A stretch of DNA of 64,000 nucleotides from the NCBI RefSeq assembly GCF_037414475.1, contig NZ_CP147913.1, forward strand, positions 7,686,001 to 7,750,000, written 5' to 3'. This DNA comes from Myxococcus stipitatus. GTDB lineage: Bacteria; Myxococcota; Myxococcia; Myxococcales; Myxococcaceae. Positions 9,070 through 17,719 of the stretch are shown piece after piece. The notes under the pieces are model-generated. The model saw only the letters and a list, made by a program, of their open reading frames with translations. It was not told the DNA's origin and did not search any database. How positions within the stretch are numbered: position 1 is the stretch's first letter; every line of letters starts with the position of its first letter. Made by a program: the position numbers and the translations under genes.

Positions 9070-9106
9070 CCGTCGCGCGAGTTCGAAGTCGTAGTAGGTA
9101 GTGCCC

Positions 9107-9151
9107 GAGCCGGAGCGGTGGGTTCTCTCGAGGAACCGCCCACTCCGGCTC
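9107..9151 (+). terminator. Hairpin between the delta-60 and fecA-like genes
   Basis: GAGCCGGAG (9107-9115) pairs perfectly with CTCCGGCTC (9143-9151), and the inner arms GGGTTC and GAACCGCCC continue the stem. It lies 38 bases after the delta-60 stop and before the receptor gene, so it would reduce read-through into fecA or stabilise the upstream message. Confidence 0.6.
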
Positions 9152-9228
9152 GTGGCGTCTGACGCAGTGCCGCCGCACCACCGAGACAAGGGCGTACTTC
9201 GCTGATGGCATGGCTCAAGGACAGGTCG

Positions 9229-11637
9229 ATGCGGGCACGGAGCTATCTGGCTCCGATGCTCATGTGGGGACTGGCTTCAACCGCGGGTGCCCAGTCCGTG
9301 CCGCCCGAGGAGACAACCGCTCCGGCTCCGCCGAGTGAGACCCGCGCGCCCGCTTCGTCCGCGGCGCCGGTGGAGCCAGTGGCCGTCCCGGCGCCTGCCC
9401 CCGAGCCCCAGTCCGCGCCCACCGCCGAGGCCGCGCCGGTGGCTTCCCCCGAGGCACCCGCGACGCCCGGTGACGCGCCCACGGTGGAGCGCCTCGAGGG
9501 CGAGACGCCCGCGCCCACGGTGGAGCTGCCGCCCGAGGAGAGTTCGAAGAAGTTCGAGAGCGTGGTGGTGGGGACCTCGGAGACGCGCACGAGCGGCTCG
9601 GTCCACATCGTCAAGCCCGCTCAATTGGAGCGCTACGAGAAGGACGACCCCAACGCCGTGCTGATGAGCGTGCCAGGGGTCTATGCACGCGGCGAGGACG
9701 GCTTCGGCTTGCGGCCCAACGTGGGTCTGCGCGGCGTCAATCCGGACCGCAGCAAGAAAGTCACGCTGCTCGAGGACGGGGTCCTCTTCGGCCCGGCGCC
9801 GTACTCCGCGCCCGCGGCCTACTACTTCCCGCTCGTCACCCGGATGCAGTCGGTGCGCGTGCTCAAGGGCCCTTCGGCCATCCAGCATGGTCCGCAGACG
9901 GTGGCGGGTTCGGTGGAGTTCATCACCCGCGACATCCCCGCCTCCGAGTCCGCGAAGCTGGACATCGCCGGCGGCGGCTATCTGTACGGCAAGGCGCATG
10001 GGGTCTTCGGCGCGAGCACCGAGCGCGCGGGCTTCGTGGTGGAGGGCATCCACCTGCGCAGCAACGGCTTCAAGGAGCTGGACGGCGGCGGCACGACGGG
10101 TTTCCGCCGCAACGAGTGGATGGCCAAGGCGCGCTACCGCCTGGTTCCCGAAGGGCAGGTTCGCCAGACGCTGAACCTCAAGCTGGGCTACTCGGATGAG
10201 CTGTCCAACGAGACGTACCTGGGCCTGTCGGACGCGGACTACGACGCCAATCCGCTGCGCCGCTATGCCGGCAGCGCGTTGGACCAGATGAAGTGGCACC
10301 GCACGCAAGTGGCGGCCAGCCACGTGCTGGAGTCCGGCTCGTTGGCCATCACCACGACCGCGTACCGCAATGACTTCGCGCGCATCTGGCGCAAGGTGAA
10401 TCGCTTCGGGGGCGCGGCCATCGCCAACGTGCTGGCCGACCCGACGAGCGCGCGCAACGCCATCTACTACGGCGTGCTCACCGGACAGATCGACACGTCC
10501 TCCACGCAGGACCTGTTGTTCATCGGTCCAAATGACCGCACCTTCGTCTCCCAGGGTGTCCAGAGCATCGCGCGGTGGAACACCACCACGGGCCCCGTGA
10601 GCCACAGCATCGAGGTGGGCGCGCGCTTCCACTACGACAGCATCGACCGGAAGCACTCGGAGGACGCCTACCGCATGTCGGGCGGCGAACTGGTCCGGGC
10701 CGGTGAGCCCACGCTCTTCACCGCGAACAACAAGGACGCCACGCACGCCGTCGCGCTGCACGTGACGGACGCCATCGCCTGGGGCCCGTTCGTCCTGACG
10801 CCCGGGCTGCGCCTGGAGGTCCTCCGCTCGCGCTCGTTTGACCGGCTCAAGGGCACGGACAAGGACGGCGCCCTGGAAGTGTTGATGCCCGGCATGGGGG
10901 CCTACGGCGCGGTGACGCCCGACCTGGGGTTCTTCGCGGGGGCCTACCGGGGCTTCTCTCCGCCGTCGCCGGGCCAGCCCGATTCGGTGAAGCCGGAGCA
11001 GAGCATCAACTACGAGGGGGGCGCCCGCTGGACGCGCCGGGGTGAGCGCTTCGAGGTCGTCGGCTTCTTCAACGACTACACGAACCTCACCGCCATCTGC
11101 ACCTTCTCGGGGGGCTGCGTGGACGAGGACCTGGACCGGCAGACGGACGCGGGCCGGGCTCAAATCTACGGGCTCGAGGTCTACGCGGAGAAGACGTTCC
11201 GGCCCGGCGGCGGCGTGACCTTCCCGCTCTCCGCCTCGTACACGCTGACGAACACGGAGCTCTTGAACGACTTCCGTTCGGCGGACCCTCAGTTCGGCGC
11301 GGTGAAGGCCGGAGACGAGCTGCCGTACGTGCCTCGCCACCAGGTCTTCGCCTCGGCCGGTGTGGAGGGCGTGCTGGGCGGTGTGTTCGTCAGCGCGCTC
11401 TACATCGACACCATGCGCGAGAAGGCGGGGCAGGGCGAGGCCGCGCCTGGAGAGCTGACGGACTCGCTGCTGACGTTCGATGTCAACGCGAACTGGAACT
11501 TCACGCGCTGGGGCCAGCTCTACCTGAGCGCGCGCAACGTGCTGGACGCGGATGGTGTCGTCTCGCGGCGTCCGTACGGCGCGCGCCCCAACGCTCCGCG
11601 CACGGTCATCGTGGGCTTCAAGCTCTCCCACGACTAG
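9229..11637 (+). CDS. TonB-dependent receptor, FecA-like (ferric dicitrate type)
   Basis: An outer-membrane active transporter, most like FecA. A signal peptide (residues 1-22) is followed by an unusually long Pro/Ala/Glu-rich linker (~23-100). The plug domain has VGLRGVNPDRSKKVTLLEDG and IQHGPQTVAGSVEFITR, the FecA-type plug motifs. A ~600-residue barrel ends in VIVGFKLSHD. No N-terminal STN signalling domain is recognisable, so a FecIR-type sigma cascade is unlikely. The start at 9229 is preferred because AAGGA lies seven bases upstream and a clean signal peptide follows; ATG 9205 adds eight residues. Genes to the left (imelysin, HTTM, Fur-box-like site) support an iron role. Confidence 0.88.
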   Translation: MRARSYLAPMLMWGLASTAGAQSVPPEETTAPAPPSETRAPASSAAPVEPVAVPAPAPEPQSAPTAEAAPVASPEAPATPGDAPTVERLEGETPAPTVELPPEESSKKFESVVVGTSETRTSGSVHIVKPAQLERYEKDDPNAVLMSVPGVYARGEDGFGLRPNVGLRGVNPDRSKKVTLLEDGVLFGPAPYSAPAAYYFPLVTRMQSVRVLKGPSAIQHGPQTVAGSVEFITRDIPASESAKLDIAGGGYLYGKAHGVFGASTERAGFVVEGIHLRSNGFKELDGGGTTGFRRNEWMAKARYRLVPEGQVRQTLNLKLGYSDELSNETYLGLSDADYDANPLRRYAGSALDQMKWHRTQVAASHVLESGSLAITTTAYRNDFARIWRKVNRFGGAAIANVLADPTSARNAIYYGVLTGQIDTSSTQDLLFIGPNDRTFVSQGVQSIARWNTTTGPVSHSIEVGARFHYDSIDRKHSEDAYRMSGGELVRAGEPTLFTANNKDATHAVALHVTDAIAWGPFVLTPGLRLEVLRSRSFDRLKGTDKDGALEVLMPGMGAYGAVTPDLGFFAGAYRGFSPPSPGQPDSVKPEQSINYEGGARWTRRGERFEVVGFFNDYTNLTAICTFSGGCVDEDLDRQTDAGRAQIYGLEVYAEKTFRPGGGVTFPLSASYTLTNTELLNDFRSADPQFGAVKAGDELPYVPRHQVFASAGVEGVLGGVFVSALYIDTMREKAGQGEAAPGELTDSLLTFDVNANWNFTRWGQLYLSARNVLDADGVVSRRPYGARPNAPRTVIVGFKLSHD

Positions 11638-11647
11638 CGGGAAGACG

Positions 11648-11681
11648 GGCGCACGCCCTGGCTCTTTTCGGGGCGTGTGCC
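11648..11681. terminator. Terminator between fecA-like and DsrE genes
   Basis: GGCGCACGCCC (11648-11658) pairs with GGGCGTGTGCC (11671-11681), with one G-U pair. The loop holds CTCTTTTCG. It sits between convergent stop codons and probably serves both strands. Confidence 0.65.
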
Positions 11682-11684
11682 GCG

Positions 11685-12107
11685 TCAGAGGTAGAAGCGG
11701 TCCGTCACGCCCGCGGTGCGCTGGAGGATGGCGCTCCAACCCAGCCACAGCTCGATGCCGCTGCGAGCCGTGTCGGGCTCGCCTCCCAACGCGCCGAGCG
11801 AGCCCGTGCAGCCCGCAAGCGTGCACAGCCCTGACTCGTTCAAGTGCTCCAGCAGCGCGCGGAGCGTGGGCATGCCTCGCGACTCGAAGCGCTCGGAGAC
11901 ATCGTCGCGGCCCGGGAAGTCCGGCTCGTCCAGCGAGCCCTTCAGGAAGCGCTCGAGCGCCCACCAGAAGAGGTACACCTCCGCGCGCCGGCCGGACGCG
12001 GTCGCCGCGGCGGCGATGGACAACCCCTGGTGGACCCGGTCGTAGTCTCCGCTGTGCAGGAAGACGACCACCTTGGGCGATGTGGGCGCGCTCACGCGGG
12101 GCCTCAT
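11685..12107 (-). CDS. DsrE/DsrF-like small protein
   Basis: A 140-residue protein with an N-terminal beta-alpha pattern (PKVVVFLHSGDYDRVHQGLS) and YLFWWALERFLKGSL, like the DsrE/DsrF/TusD fold of sulfur-relay and redox proteins. Two Cys occur in CTLAGCTGSLGALGG (~100-115), in the region where related proteins carry the active Cys. The start at 12107 gives the conserved N-terminus; a longer frame exists upstream without similarity. It is divergent from the mevalonate operon. Sulfur relay to Fe-S or tRNA pathways is possible but unproven. Confidence 0.65.
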   Translation of the reverse strand: MRPRVSAPTSPKVVVFLHSGDYDRVHQGLSIAAAATASGRRAEVYLFWWALERFLKGSLDEPDFPGRDDVSERFESRGMPTLRALLEHLNESGLCTLAGCTGSLGALGGEPDTARSGIELWLGWSAILQRTAGVTDRFYL

Positions 12108-12259
12108 ACCGTCCAGCAGCCGCGTCCGTCCATTGGCGTCCCACAGCGGACCGCTCGGGGTCCTTTGGCTTGCGCCTGTCCCCCGGCGCTTGCTAGGAAA
12201 CCCGCGCCTCGTCAGGGACTTACAGGGCTTGACGGCTTTCAGGACGGACCGCTTCGGAC

Positions 12260-13318
12260 ATGGTCGAGGACACCACAGCACGGCGTAAGGACGCGCATCT
12301 CGACCTGTGTGCGAAGGGCGAAGTGGAGCCCGTCGAGAACAGCACCCTGCTGGAGCACGTGCACCTGGTCCACTGCGCCATGCCGGAGATGGCCGTGGAG
12401 GACGTGGACCTTTCCACACCCTTCCTGGGCAAGCGGCTGCGCTACCCGTTGCTCGTCACCGGAATGACCGGGGGCACCGAGCGAGCAGGTGCGGTCAATC
12501 GTGACCTCGCCCTGGTCGCCGAGCGGCATGGGCTGGCCTTTGGCGTGGGGAGCCAGCGCGCCATGGCGGAGGACGCCGCTCGGGCGGTGACGTTCCAGGT
12601 GCGCCAGGTGGCTCCCACGGTGGCGCTCCTGGGGAACATCGGGATGTACCAGGCGGCGGGGCTGGGCGTGGATGGAGTCCGGCGGCTGATGGATGCGATT
12701 GGCGCGGATGGAATCGCGCTGCATCTCAACGCCGGGCAGGAATTGACCCAGCCGGAGGGCGACAGAGATTTCCGAGGCGGTTACGACGTCGTGAAGGCGT
12801 TGGTGGGAGCGCTTGGCGAGAGGCTCTTGGTGAAGGAGACCGGGTGTGGCATTGGCCCCGAGGTGGCGCGGCGGCTGGTGGAGCTAGGGGTGCGCAACCT
12901 GGATGTGTCGGGGCTGGGCGGGACTTCGTGGGTTCGCGTGGAACAGCTTCGGGCCTCGGGCGTACAAGCCAAGGTAGGTGCGGAGTTCAGCGCGTGGGGG
13001 ATTCCCACGGCGGCGGCGGTGGCGACGGTGCGCACGGCGGTGGGGGCGCAGGTACGACTGGTGGGCAGTGGTGGGATTCGGACGGGACTGGAAGTGGCGA
13101 AGGTGCTGGCGCTGGGGGCGGACCTGGCGGGCATGGCGCTTCCCCTGTTCCGAGCTCAGCAGGAGGGTGGGGTGGAGGGAGCGGAGCGCGCCTTGGAGGT
13201 CATCCTCACGGGGCTGCGGCATGCGCTGGTGCTGACGGGGAGCAGGAGCTGCGCGGAGCTTCGGCGGCGTCCTCGGGTGGTGAGCGGAGTCTTGAAGGAT
13301 TGGATGGCGGCGCTGTAG
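12260..13318 (+). CDS. fni: Type II isopentenyl-diphosphate delta-isomerase
   Basis: Interconverts IPP and DMAPP using reduced FMN, the last step before prenyl chain synthesis. The 352-residue product has RRKDAHLDLC at the N-terminus, the FMN region LVTGMTGGTERAGAVNRDLA, the glycine-rich GVGSQRAM, HLNAGQELTQPEGD (catalytic His and Gln region), VKETGCGIGPEVARRL and the phosphate-binding VGSGGIRTGLEVAKVLALGA. Length matches the type II family. It opens the mevalonate operon: the HMG-CoA reductase gene starts 40 bases after its stop. Confidence 0.93.
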   Translation: MVEDTTARRKDAHLDLCAKGEVEPVENSTLLEHVHLVHCAMPEMAVEDVDLSTPFLGKRLRYPLLVTGMTGGTERAGAVNRDLALVAERHGLAFGVGSQRAMAEDAARAVTFQVRQVAPTVALLGNIGMYQAAGLGVDGVRRLMDAIGADGIALHLNAGQELTQPEGDRDFRGGYDVVKALVGALGERLLVKETGCGIGPEVARRLVELGVRNLDVSGLGGTSWVRVEQLRASGVQAKVGAEFSAWGIPTAAAVATVRTAVGAQVRLVGSGGIRTGLEVAKVLALGADLAGMALPLFRAQQEGGVEGAERALEVILTGLRHALVLTGSRSCAELRRRPRVVSGVLKDWMAAL

Positions 13319-13358
13319 TTGCGGGTGCTGGCCTAAGCAGGAAGAAAGAAGACTCAAT

Positions 13359-14687
13359 ATGTCTGAGACGGTGACGTCCCGGCTCGCCGGGTTCCACAAG
13401 CTGCCAATGGACGAGCGCCTCGCGCAGCTCGCCCGCATGTTCCGGCTGTCGCCCGGCGACCTGGAGCAGCTGCGTGGGACCGAGGCCCTGCAGCCGGTGC
13501 TGGCCAACCAGATGATTGAGAATGCGGTGGGGACCTTCTCCCTGCCGCTGGGCCTGGGGCTCAACCTCCAGGTGAACGGGCGCGACTACCTGGTGCCCAT
13601 GGCGGTGGAGGAGCCGTCCGTGGTGGCCGCGGTGTCGTTCGCCGCGAAGATCGTCCGTGAGGCTGGCGGCTTCATCGCCGAGGCCGACGAGTCGATGATG
13701 ATTGGCCAGATTCAAGTCACCCGGTACGGCGACCCGACCGAGGCCACCGAGAAGATTCTCGCGCACAAGGAGCAGCTGTTGGCGCTGGCCAACAGCTTCC
13801 ACCCGGCGATGGTCGCCCGCGGTGGTGGCGCCAAGGACGTGGAGGTTCGCGTGCTGCCGGCCCCCGAGGGTCCGCGCGGCGAGCCGCTGCTCGTGGTCCA
13901 CATCCTCATCGACACGCAGGAGGCGATGGGGGCCAACCTCATCAACACCGTGGCGGAGGGCGTTGCGCCCCTGGTGGAGCAGATCACCGGCGGCAAGGTG
14001 TACCTGCGCATCCTCTCCAACCTGGCGGACCGGCGGCTGTCGCGCGCCACGTGCCGCATCCCGCTGTCGCTCCTGGCGGACTTCGAGATGCCGGGCGAGG
14101 TCATCGCCGAGGGCATCGCCCAGGCCAGCCGCTTCGCGGAGGCGGACCCGTACCGCGCCGCCACGCACAACAAGGGCGTGATGAACGGCATCGACTCGGT
14201 GGCCATCGCCACGGGGCAGGACTGGCGCGCCATCGAAGCGGGGGCGCACGCGTTCGCCTGCCGCGGCGGTCAGTACCGTCCGCTGTCGACGTGGTACCTG
14301 GAGGAAGGTCACCTGGTGGGCCGCATCGAGCTGCCCATGGCGTTGGGCATGGTGGGTGGCCCCATCAAGGTGCACCCGGGCGTGCAGCTGGCGCTCAAGC
14401 TCCTGCGCGCGTCGACCGTGCGTGAGCTGTCCATGGTGTTCGCGGCGGTGGGGCTCGCGCAGAACTTCGCGGCGCTGCGGGCGCTGGGCAGCATCGGCAT
14501 CCAGAAGGGCCACATGGCGCTGCACGCGCGCTGCGTGGCGGTGACGGCGGGCGCGCGTGGGGACTGGGTGGAGAAGCTCGCGGACCTGCTGGTGAAGGCA
14601 GGGCACGTGAAGGTGGAGAAGGCGCGGGAGATTCTCGCCAGCCTGTCCGCCGAGGAAGCCGCGGCCGCCACCGGTACGACTCTCTGA
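13359..14687 (+). CDS. mvaA: Hydroxymethylglutaryl-CoA reductase, class II
   Basis: Reduces HMG-CoA to mevalonate. The 442-residue protein has class II features: VEEPSVVAAVSFAAKI (catalytic Glu region), TQEAMGANLINTVAEGVAPL (dinucleotide-binding, DAMG-like) and GHMALHARCVAVTAG near the C-terminus with the catalytic His. It lacks the membrane domain of class I enzymes, as expected in bacteria. Class II enzymes are often called degradative, but placement inside a complete mevalonate kinase/decarboxylase operon makes a biosynthetic role far more likely. Mevalonate kinase begins six bases after its stop. Confidence 0.93.
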   Translation: MSETVTSRLAGFHKLPMDERLAQLARMFRLSPGDLEQLRGTEALQPVLANQMIENAVGTFSLPLGLGLNLQVNGRDYLVPMAVEEPSVVAAVSFAAKIVREAGGFIAEADESMMIGQIQVTRYGDPTEATEKILAHKEQLLALANSFHPAMVARGGGAKDVEVRVLPAPEGPRGEPLLVVHILIDTQEAMGANLINTVAEGVAPLVEQITGGKVYLRILSNLADRRLSRATCRIPLSLLADFEMPGEVIAEGIAQASRFAEADPYRAATHNKGVMNGIDSVAIATGQDWRAIEAGAHAFACRGGQYRPLSTWYLEEGHLVGRIELPMALGMVGGPIKVHPGVQLALKLLRASTVRELSMVFAAVGLAQNFAALRALGSIGIQKGHMALHARCVAVTAGARGDWVEKLADLLVKAGHVKVEKAREILASLSAEEAAAATGTTL

Positions 14688-14692
14688 GCGCC

Positions 14693-15625
14693 GTGGCCAC
14701 CGGAAATTCCCTGTCCACGTTCGGCGCTGGCAAGGTCATCCTCCTGGGTGAACACAGCGTCGTGTATGGCCACCCCGCGCTGGCGGGCCCGCTGTCGCAG
14801 GGCGTGAAGGCGCGCGGCGTGCCGGCGAAGAAGTGCCAGCTCGTCCTGCCGTCCACGCTGAGCCGGCCGCAGCGGACGTTGCTGCTCGGGGCCTTCAGCC
14901 GCGCCGCGAAGCTCGTGGGTGAGCCCCCCGTGAAGGTGACGTTGGACCCGGAGCTGCCGCTGGCCGTGGGGCTGGGCAGCTCCGCCGCGTTGTCCGTGGC
15001 GTGCGCGCGCATGTTGCTGCTCGCCGCGGGCAAGGCGCCTTCGCCCAAGGAGGCCGCGCGCCTGGCGTGGGCGATGGAGCAGGAGTTCCACGGCACGCCC
15101 TCGGGCGTGGACCACACGACGAGCGCGGAGGAGCAGCTCTTGCTCTACCGCAAGCAGCCGGGTGCGTCCTCGGTCGGGCGGGGAAAGACGGTGGACAGTC
15201 CGCGCGCGCTGAAGGTGGTGGTGGCGTTGGCGGGCGAGCGCAGCCCCACGAAGAAGACGGTGGCGGCGTTGCGGCAGCGGCAGGCGCGCTGGCCGGAGCG
15301 CTACCAGCGCATCTTCAAGGAGATGGGGCGGCTGGCGTCGGAAGGCGCGAAGGCGGTGGAGGCCGGAGACCTGGAGGCGCTGGGTGACGCGATGAACGTC
15401 AACCAGGGGCTCCTGTCCGCGCTGGGCCTGTCTTCGCCCCCGTTGGAGGAGATGGTGTATCGACTGCGGAGCCTGGGCGCGCTGGGCGCCAAGCTCACCG
15501 GCGCGGGTGGGGACGGCGGGGCCGTGGTCGGTTTGTTCATTGACCCTGAGTCCGCGGTGGTCCAGCTGACCCGGCAAGGTGTGCGCTGCTTCAGCAGCCA
15601 GCTCGCCGGCCCGCGGGCGTTGTGA
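14693..15625 (+). CDS. mvk: Mevalonate kinase
   Basis: Phosphorylates mevalonate at C5. GHMP-kinase hallmarks in 310 residues: FGAGKVILLGEHSVVYGHPA (motif 1), PLAVGLGSSAALSVACARM (ATP-binding motif 2, ~85-105), SGVDHTTSAEEQLLLY (substrate region with the catalytic Asp) and AKLTGAGGDGGAVVGLF (motif 3). It starts at GTG 14693, five bases after the mvaA stop, and ends with a stop four to nine bases before the candidate mvaD starts, so translation is probably coupled. Confidence 0.9.
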   Translation: MATGNSLSTFGAGKVILLGEHSVVYGHPALAGPLSQGVKARGVPAKKCQLVLPSTLSRPQRTLLLGAFSRAAKLVGEPPVKVTLDPELPLAVGLGSSAALSVACARMLLLAAGKAPSPKEAARLAWAMEQEFHGTPSGVDHTTSAEEQLLLYRKQPGASSVGRGKTVDSPRALKVVVALAGERSPTKKTVAALRQRQARWPERYQRIFKEMGRLASEGAKAVEAGDLEALGDAMNVNQGLLSALGLSSPPLEEMVYRLRSLGALGAKLTGAGGDGGAVVGLFIDPESAVVQLTRQGVRCFSSQLAGPRAL

Positions 15626-15633
15626 GAGCACCC

Positions 15634-16620
15634 ATGAAAGCCACAGCCCTGGCGCATCCCAACATCGCCCTGGTGAAGTACTGGGGGAAGCGGGACGACG
15701 CGCTGATTCTCCCGCACCAGTCCAGCCTGTCCATGACGCTGTCGCCGCTGTCGGTGACGACGACGGTGGAGTTCGGCGTGGCGACGGACGCGGTGGACAT
15801 CAATGGCCACACCGCGAAGGGCAGCGAGCGCGAGCGGGTGCTGAAGCTGCTGGAGTCGGTGCGCGCGCAGGCGAAGGAGCCGCTGGGCCCGGCGAAGGTG
15901 GTGTCTCGCGGAGACTTCCCCATGGCGGCGGGCCTGGCCAGCAGCGCGGCGGGCTTCGCGGCGCTGGCGGTGGCGGGGCGCGCGGCGGCGGGGCTCCCGT
16001 CGGATGCACGCGCGGCGAGCATCCTGGCGCGGCTGGGAAGTGGCTCGGCCTGCCGCAGCGTGCAGGGAGGCTTCTGCGAGTGGATGCGCGGCGAGCGTCC
16101 GGACGGCGACGACAGCTTCGCGGTGCAGCGCTTCGATGCGGCGCACTGGCCGGACCTGCGCATGGTGGTGGCCGTCGTCGACCGGGGCGAGAAGGACGTG
16201 AAGTCCCGCGACGGCATGAAGCAGACGGTGGAGACCAGCCCGTACTACCCGGCCTGGGTGCGCGACGCGGAGGCGGAGGTGCCTCGCGCGCGTGAGTTCA
16301 TCGCGCGGAAGGATTTGCAGGCGCTGGGCGAGTTGTGTGAGCGCAACGCGTGGCGGATGCATGCCACGTCGCTCGCGGCCGACCCTCCGCTCTGCTACCT
16401 CAACGCCGGAACGCTGGGGCTCATCCAGCACCTGCGCGAGGCTCGCAAGAAGGGTGTGCCCGTCTGGTTCACGCTGGACGCGGGGCCCAACCCGGTGCTG
16501 CTGACGGACGCGGCGCACGAGGTGGCGGCGGAGGCGCTGGCGCGTGCGTGCGGCGCGCTCGACGTGGTCCGTTGCGTGCCCGGTGGAGACGCGGTGTTGA
16601 AGCAGGAGCACCTGTTCTGA
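15634..16620 (+). CDS. mvaD: Diphosphomevalonate decarboxylase
   Basis: Converts mevalonate diphosphate to IPP by ATP-dependent decarboxylation. The 328-residue product has AHPNIALVKYWGKRD at the N-terminus, AAGLASSAAGFAALAVAG (P-loop), GSGSACRSVQGGFCEW (binding site with Ser/Arg) and FTLDAGPNPVLLT near the C-terminus with the catalytic Asp. ATG 15634 gives the standard N-terminus; GTG 15622 would overlap the mvk stop and add four residues. The stop TGA (16618-16620) shares its A with the next gene's ATG. Confidence 0.92.
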   Translation: MKATALAHPNIALVKYWGKRDDALILPHQSSLSMTLSPLSVTTTVEFGVATDAVDINGHTAKGSERERVLKLLESVRAQAKEPLGPAKVVSRGDFPMAAGLASSAAGFAALAVAGRAAAGLPSDARAASILARLGSGSACRSVQGGFCEWMRGERPDGDDSFAVQRFDAAHWPDLRMVVAVVDRGEKDVKSRDGMKQTVETSPYYPAWVRDAEAEVPRAREFIARKDLQALGELCERNAWRMHATSLAADPPLCYLNAGTLGLIQHLREARKKGVPVWFTLDAGPNPVLLTDAAHEVAAEALARACGALDVVRCVPGGDAVLKQEHLF

Positions 16621-17699
16621 TGGAGCGCGCCCTCTCGGCGCCGGGCAAGCTGTTTGTCTCCGGCGAGTACGCGGTGCTGTGGGGCGGCGTGGCGCGAGTG
16701 GCGGCGGTGGCTCCCCGCACCGCGGCCCATGTGCGGCGGCGCGAGGATGCGCGTGTCCACGTCTGTCTGGAGGAAGGGACACTCGCGGGCAGCGTGACGC
16801 CGAAGGGCGTGCGCTGGGCGCGCGAGGTGCCACAGGGCTTCGTCTTCGTGGCGCGTGCGCTCGACGAGGCGCTGCGTGCGCATGGCCGCGCGAGCCAGGG
16901 CTTCGACCTCGCGGTGGCGCCCTCCGCGGTGGGCCCCAATGGCCAGAAGCTGGGCATGGGCGGCAGCGCGTGTGCGACGGTGCTCGCGGCCGAGGGTGCG
17001 CGCTATGTGCTCGAGGAGCGCCACGACACGCTGAAGCTCGCGCTCCTGGCGCACACGCTGGGGCAGGGGGGCAAGGGCAGCGGCGGCGACGTGGCGGCGA
17101 GCTTCGCGGGCGGGGTGCTGCGCTATCGGCGCTATGACGTGTCGCCCCTGGTCGACGCGAGCAATGGCGGGCGGCTGGGGGCCGCGCTGGTGGAGTCACC
17201 TTCGGTGGACGTGTGGCGTCTGCCCTCGCCTCGCATGGCCATGGCCTATGCCTTCACGGGGGAGAGTGCTTCCACGAAGGTGCTGATTGGCCAGGTGGAG
17301 GCGCGGCTGGAGGAAGTCGGCCGGCGCGCGTTCGTGGAGCGCTCGGACGCGGTGGGGCAGGCGGTGGAGGAGGGGCTCGCGGGCGGCGACTTCCGAGGCT
17401 TCACCGAGGCCGTGAAGGCTCAGCACGCGCTGTTGCTGGAGTTGGGCCCCTTGGAGACGGAGGCCATGCGCCGCGTGCTGTCGATGGCGGCCGCCTACGG
17501 CTGCGCGGGCAAGCTGTCGGGCGCGGGCGGAGGCGACGGCTGCATCCTCTTCGCTCCGGACGTGGAGGCTCGCGCGGAGCTCTGCAAGGGACTGGAGGCT
17601 CGCGGCTTCCACACCCTGCTGCTGGAGCCCGAGCCCGGCGTCCGCGGCGAGACTCACGTGGACGCGCGGCTTCGCGCGTGGATGGACGTGCTCGTCTGA
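16620..17699 (+). CDS. Phosphomevalonate kinase (GHMP family)
   Basis: Phosphorylates phosphomevalonate, the step between mvk and mvaD. The 359-residue protein has the GHMP motifs SAPGKLFVSGEYAVLWGGV (N-terminus), GQKLGMGGSACATVLAAEGA (ATP loop, ~105-125) and CAGKLSGAGGGDGCILF (motif 3, ~300-315). The ATG at 16620 overlaps the mvaD stop by one base (TGATG), indicating coupled translation. It is the last gene of the operon. Only HMG-CoA synthase is missing from the route acetoacetyl-CoA to IPP and must be encoded elsewhere. Confidence 0.88.
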   Translation: MERALSAPGKLFVSGEYAVLWGGVARVAAVAPRTAAHVRRREDARVHVCLEEGTLAGSVTPKGVRWAREVPQGFVFVARALDEALRAHGRASQGFDLAVAPSAVGPNGQKLGMGGSACATVLAAEGARYVLEERHDTLKLALLAHTLGQGGKGSGGDVAASFAGGVLRYRRYDVSPLVDASNGGRLGAALVESPSVDVWRLPSPRMAMAYAFTGESASTKVLIGQVEARLEEVGRRAFVERSDAVGQAVEEGLAGGDFRGFTEAVKAQHALLLELGPLETEAMRRVLSMAAAYGCAGKLSGAGGGDGCILFAPDVEARAELCKGLEARGFHTLLLEPEPGVRGETHVDARLRAWMDVLV

Positions 17700-17719
17700 G
17701 TCCGGTCGGCCCGGCTCAG
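17696..17719. terminator. Bidirectional terminator holding two convergent stop codons
   Basis: CTGAG-T-CCGG (17696-17705) pairs with CCGG-CTCAG (17711-17719) around a short loop, with one bulged base. The stem contains the phosphomevalonate kinase TGA and, on the complement, the Omp85-like gene stop. Only 16 bases separate the two genes, so one small hairpin would serve both. Confidence 0.5.

Noticed and set aside
6874-9189. A 771-codon frame on the - strand
   Set aside because: It mirrors the delta-60 and imelysin region and lacks domain motifs; its composition is antisense-like.
9277-12144. A 955-codon open frame on the - strand
   Set aside because: It runs opposite the FecA-like and DsrE genes and is made almost only of Arg, His, Gly and Ala, as expected from antisense of GC-rich coding DNA.
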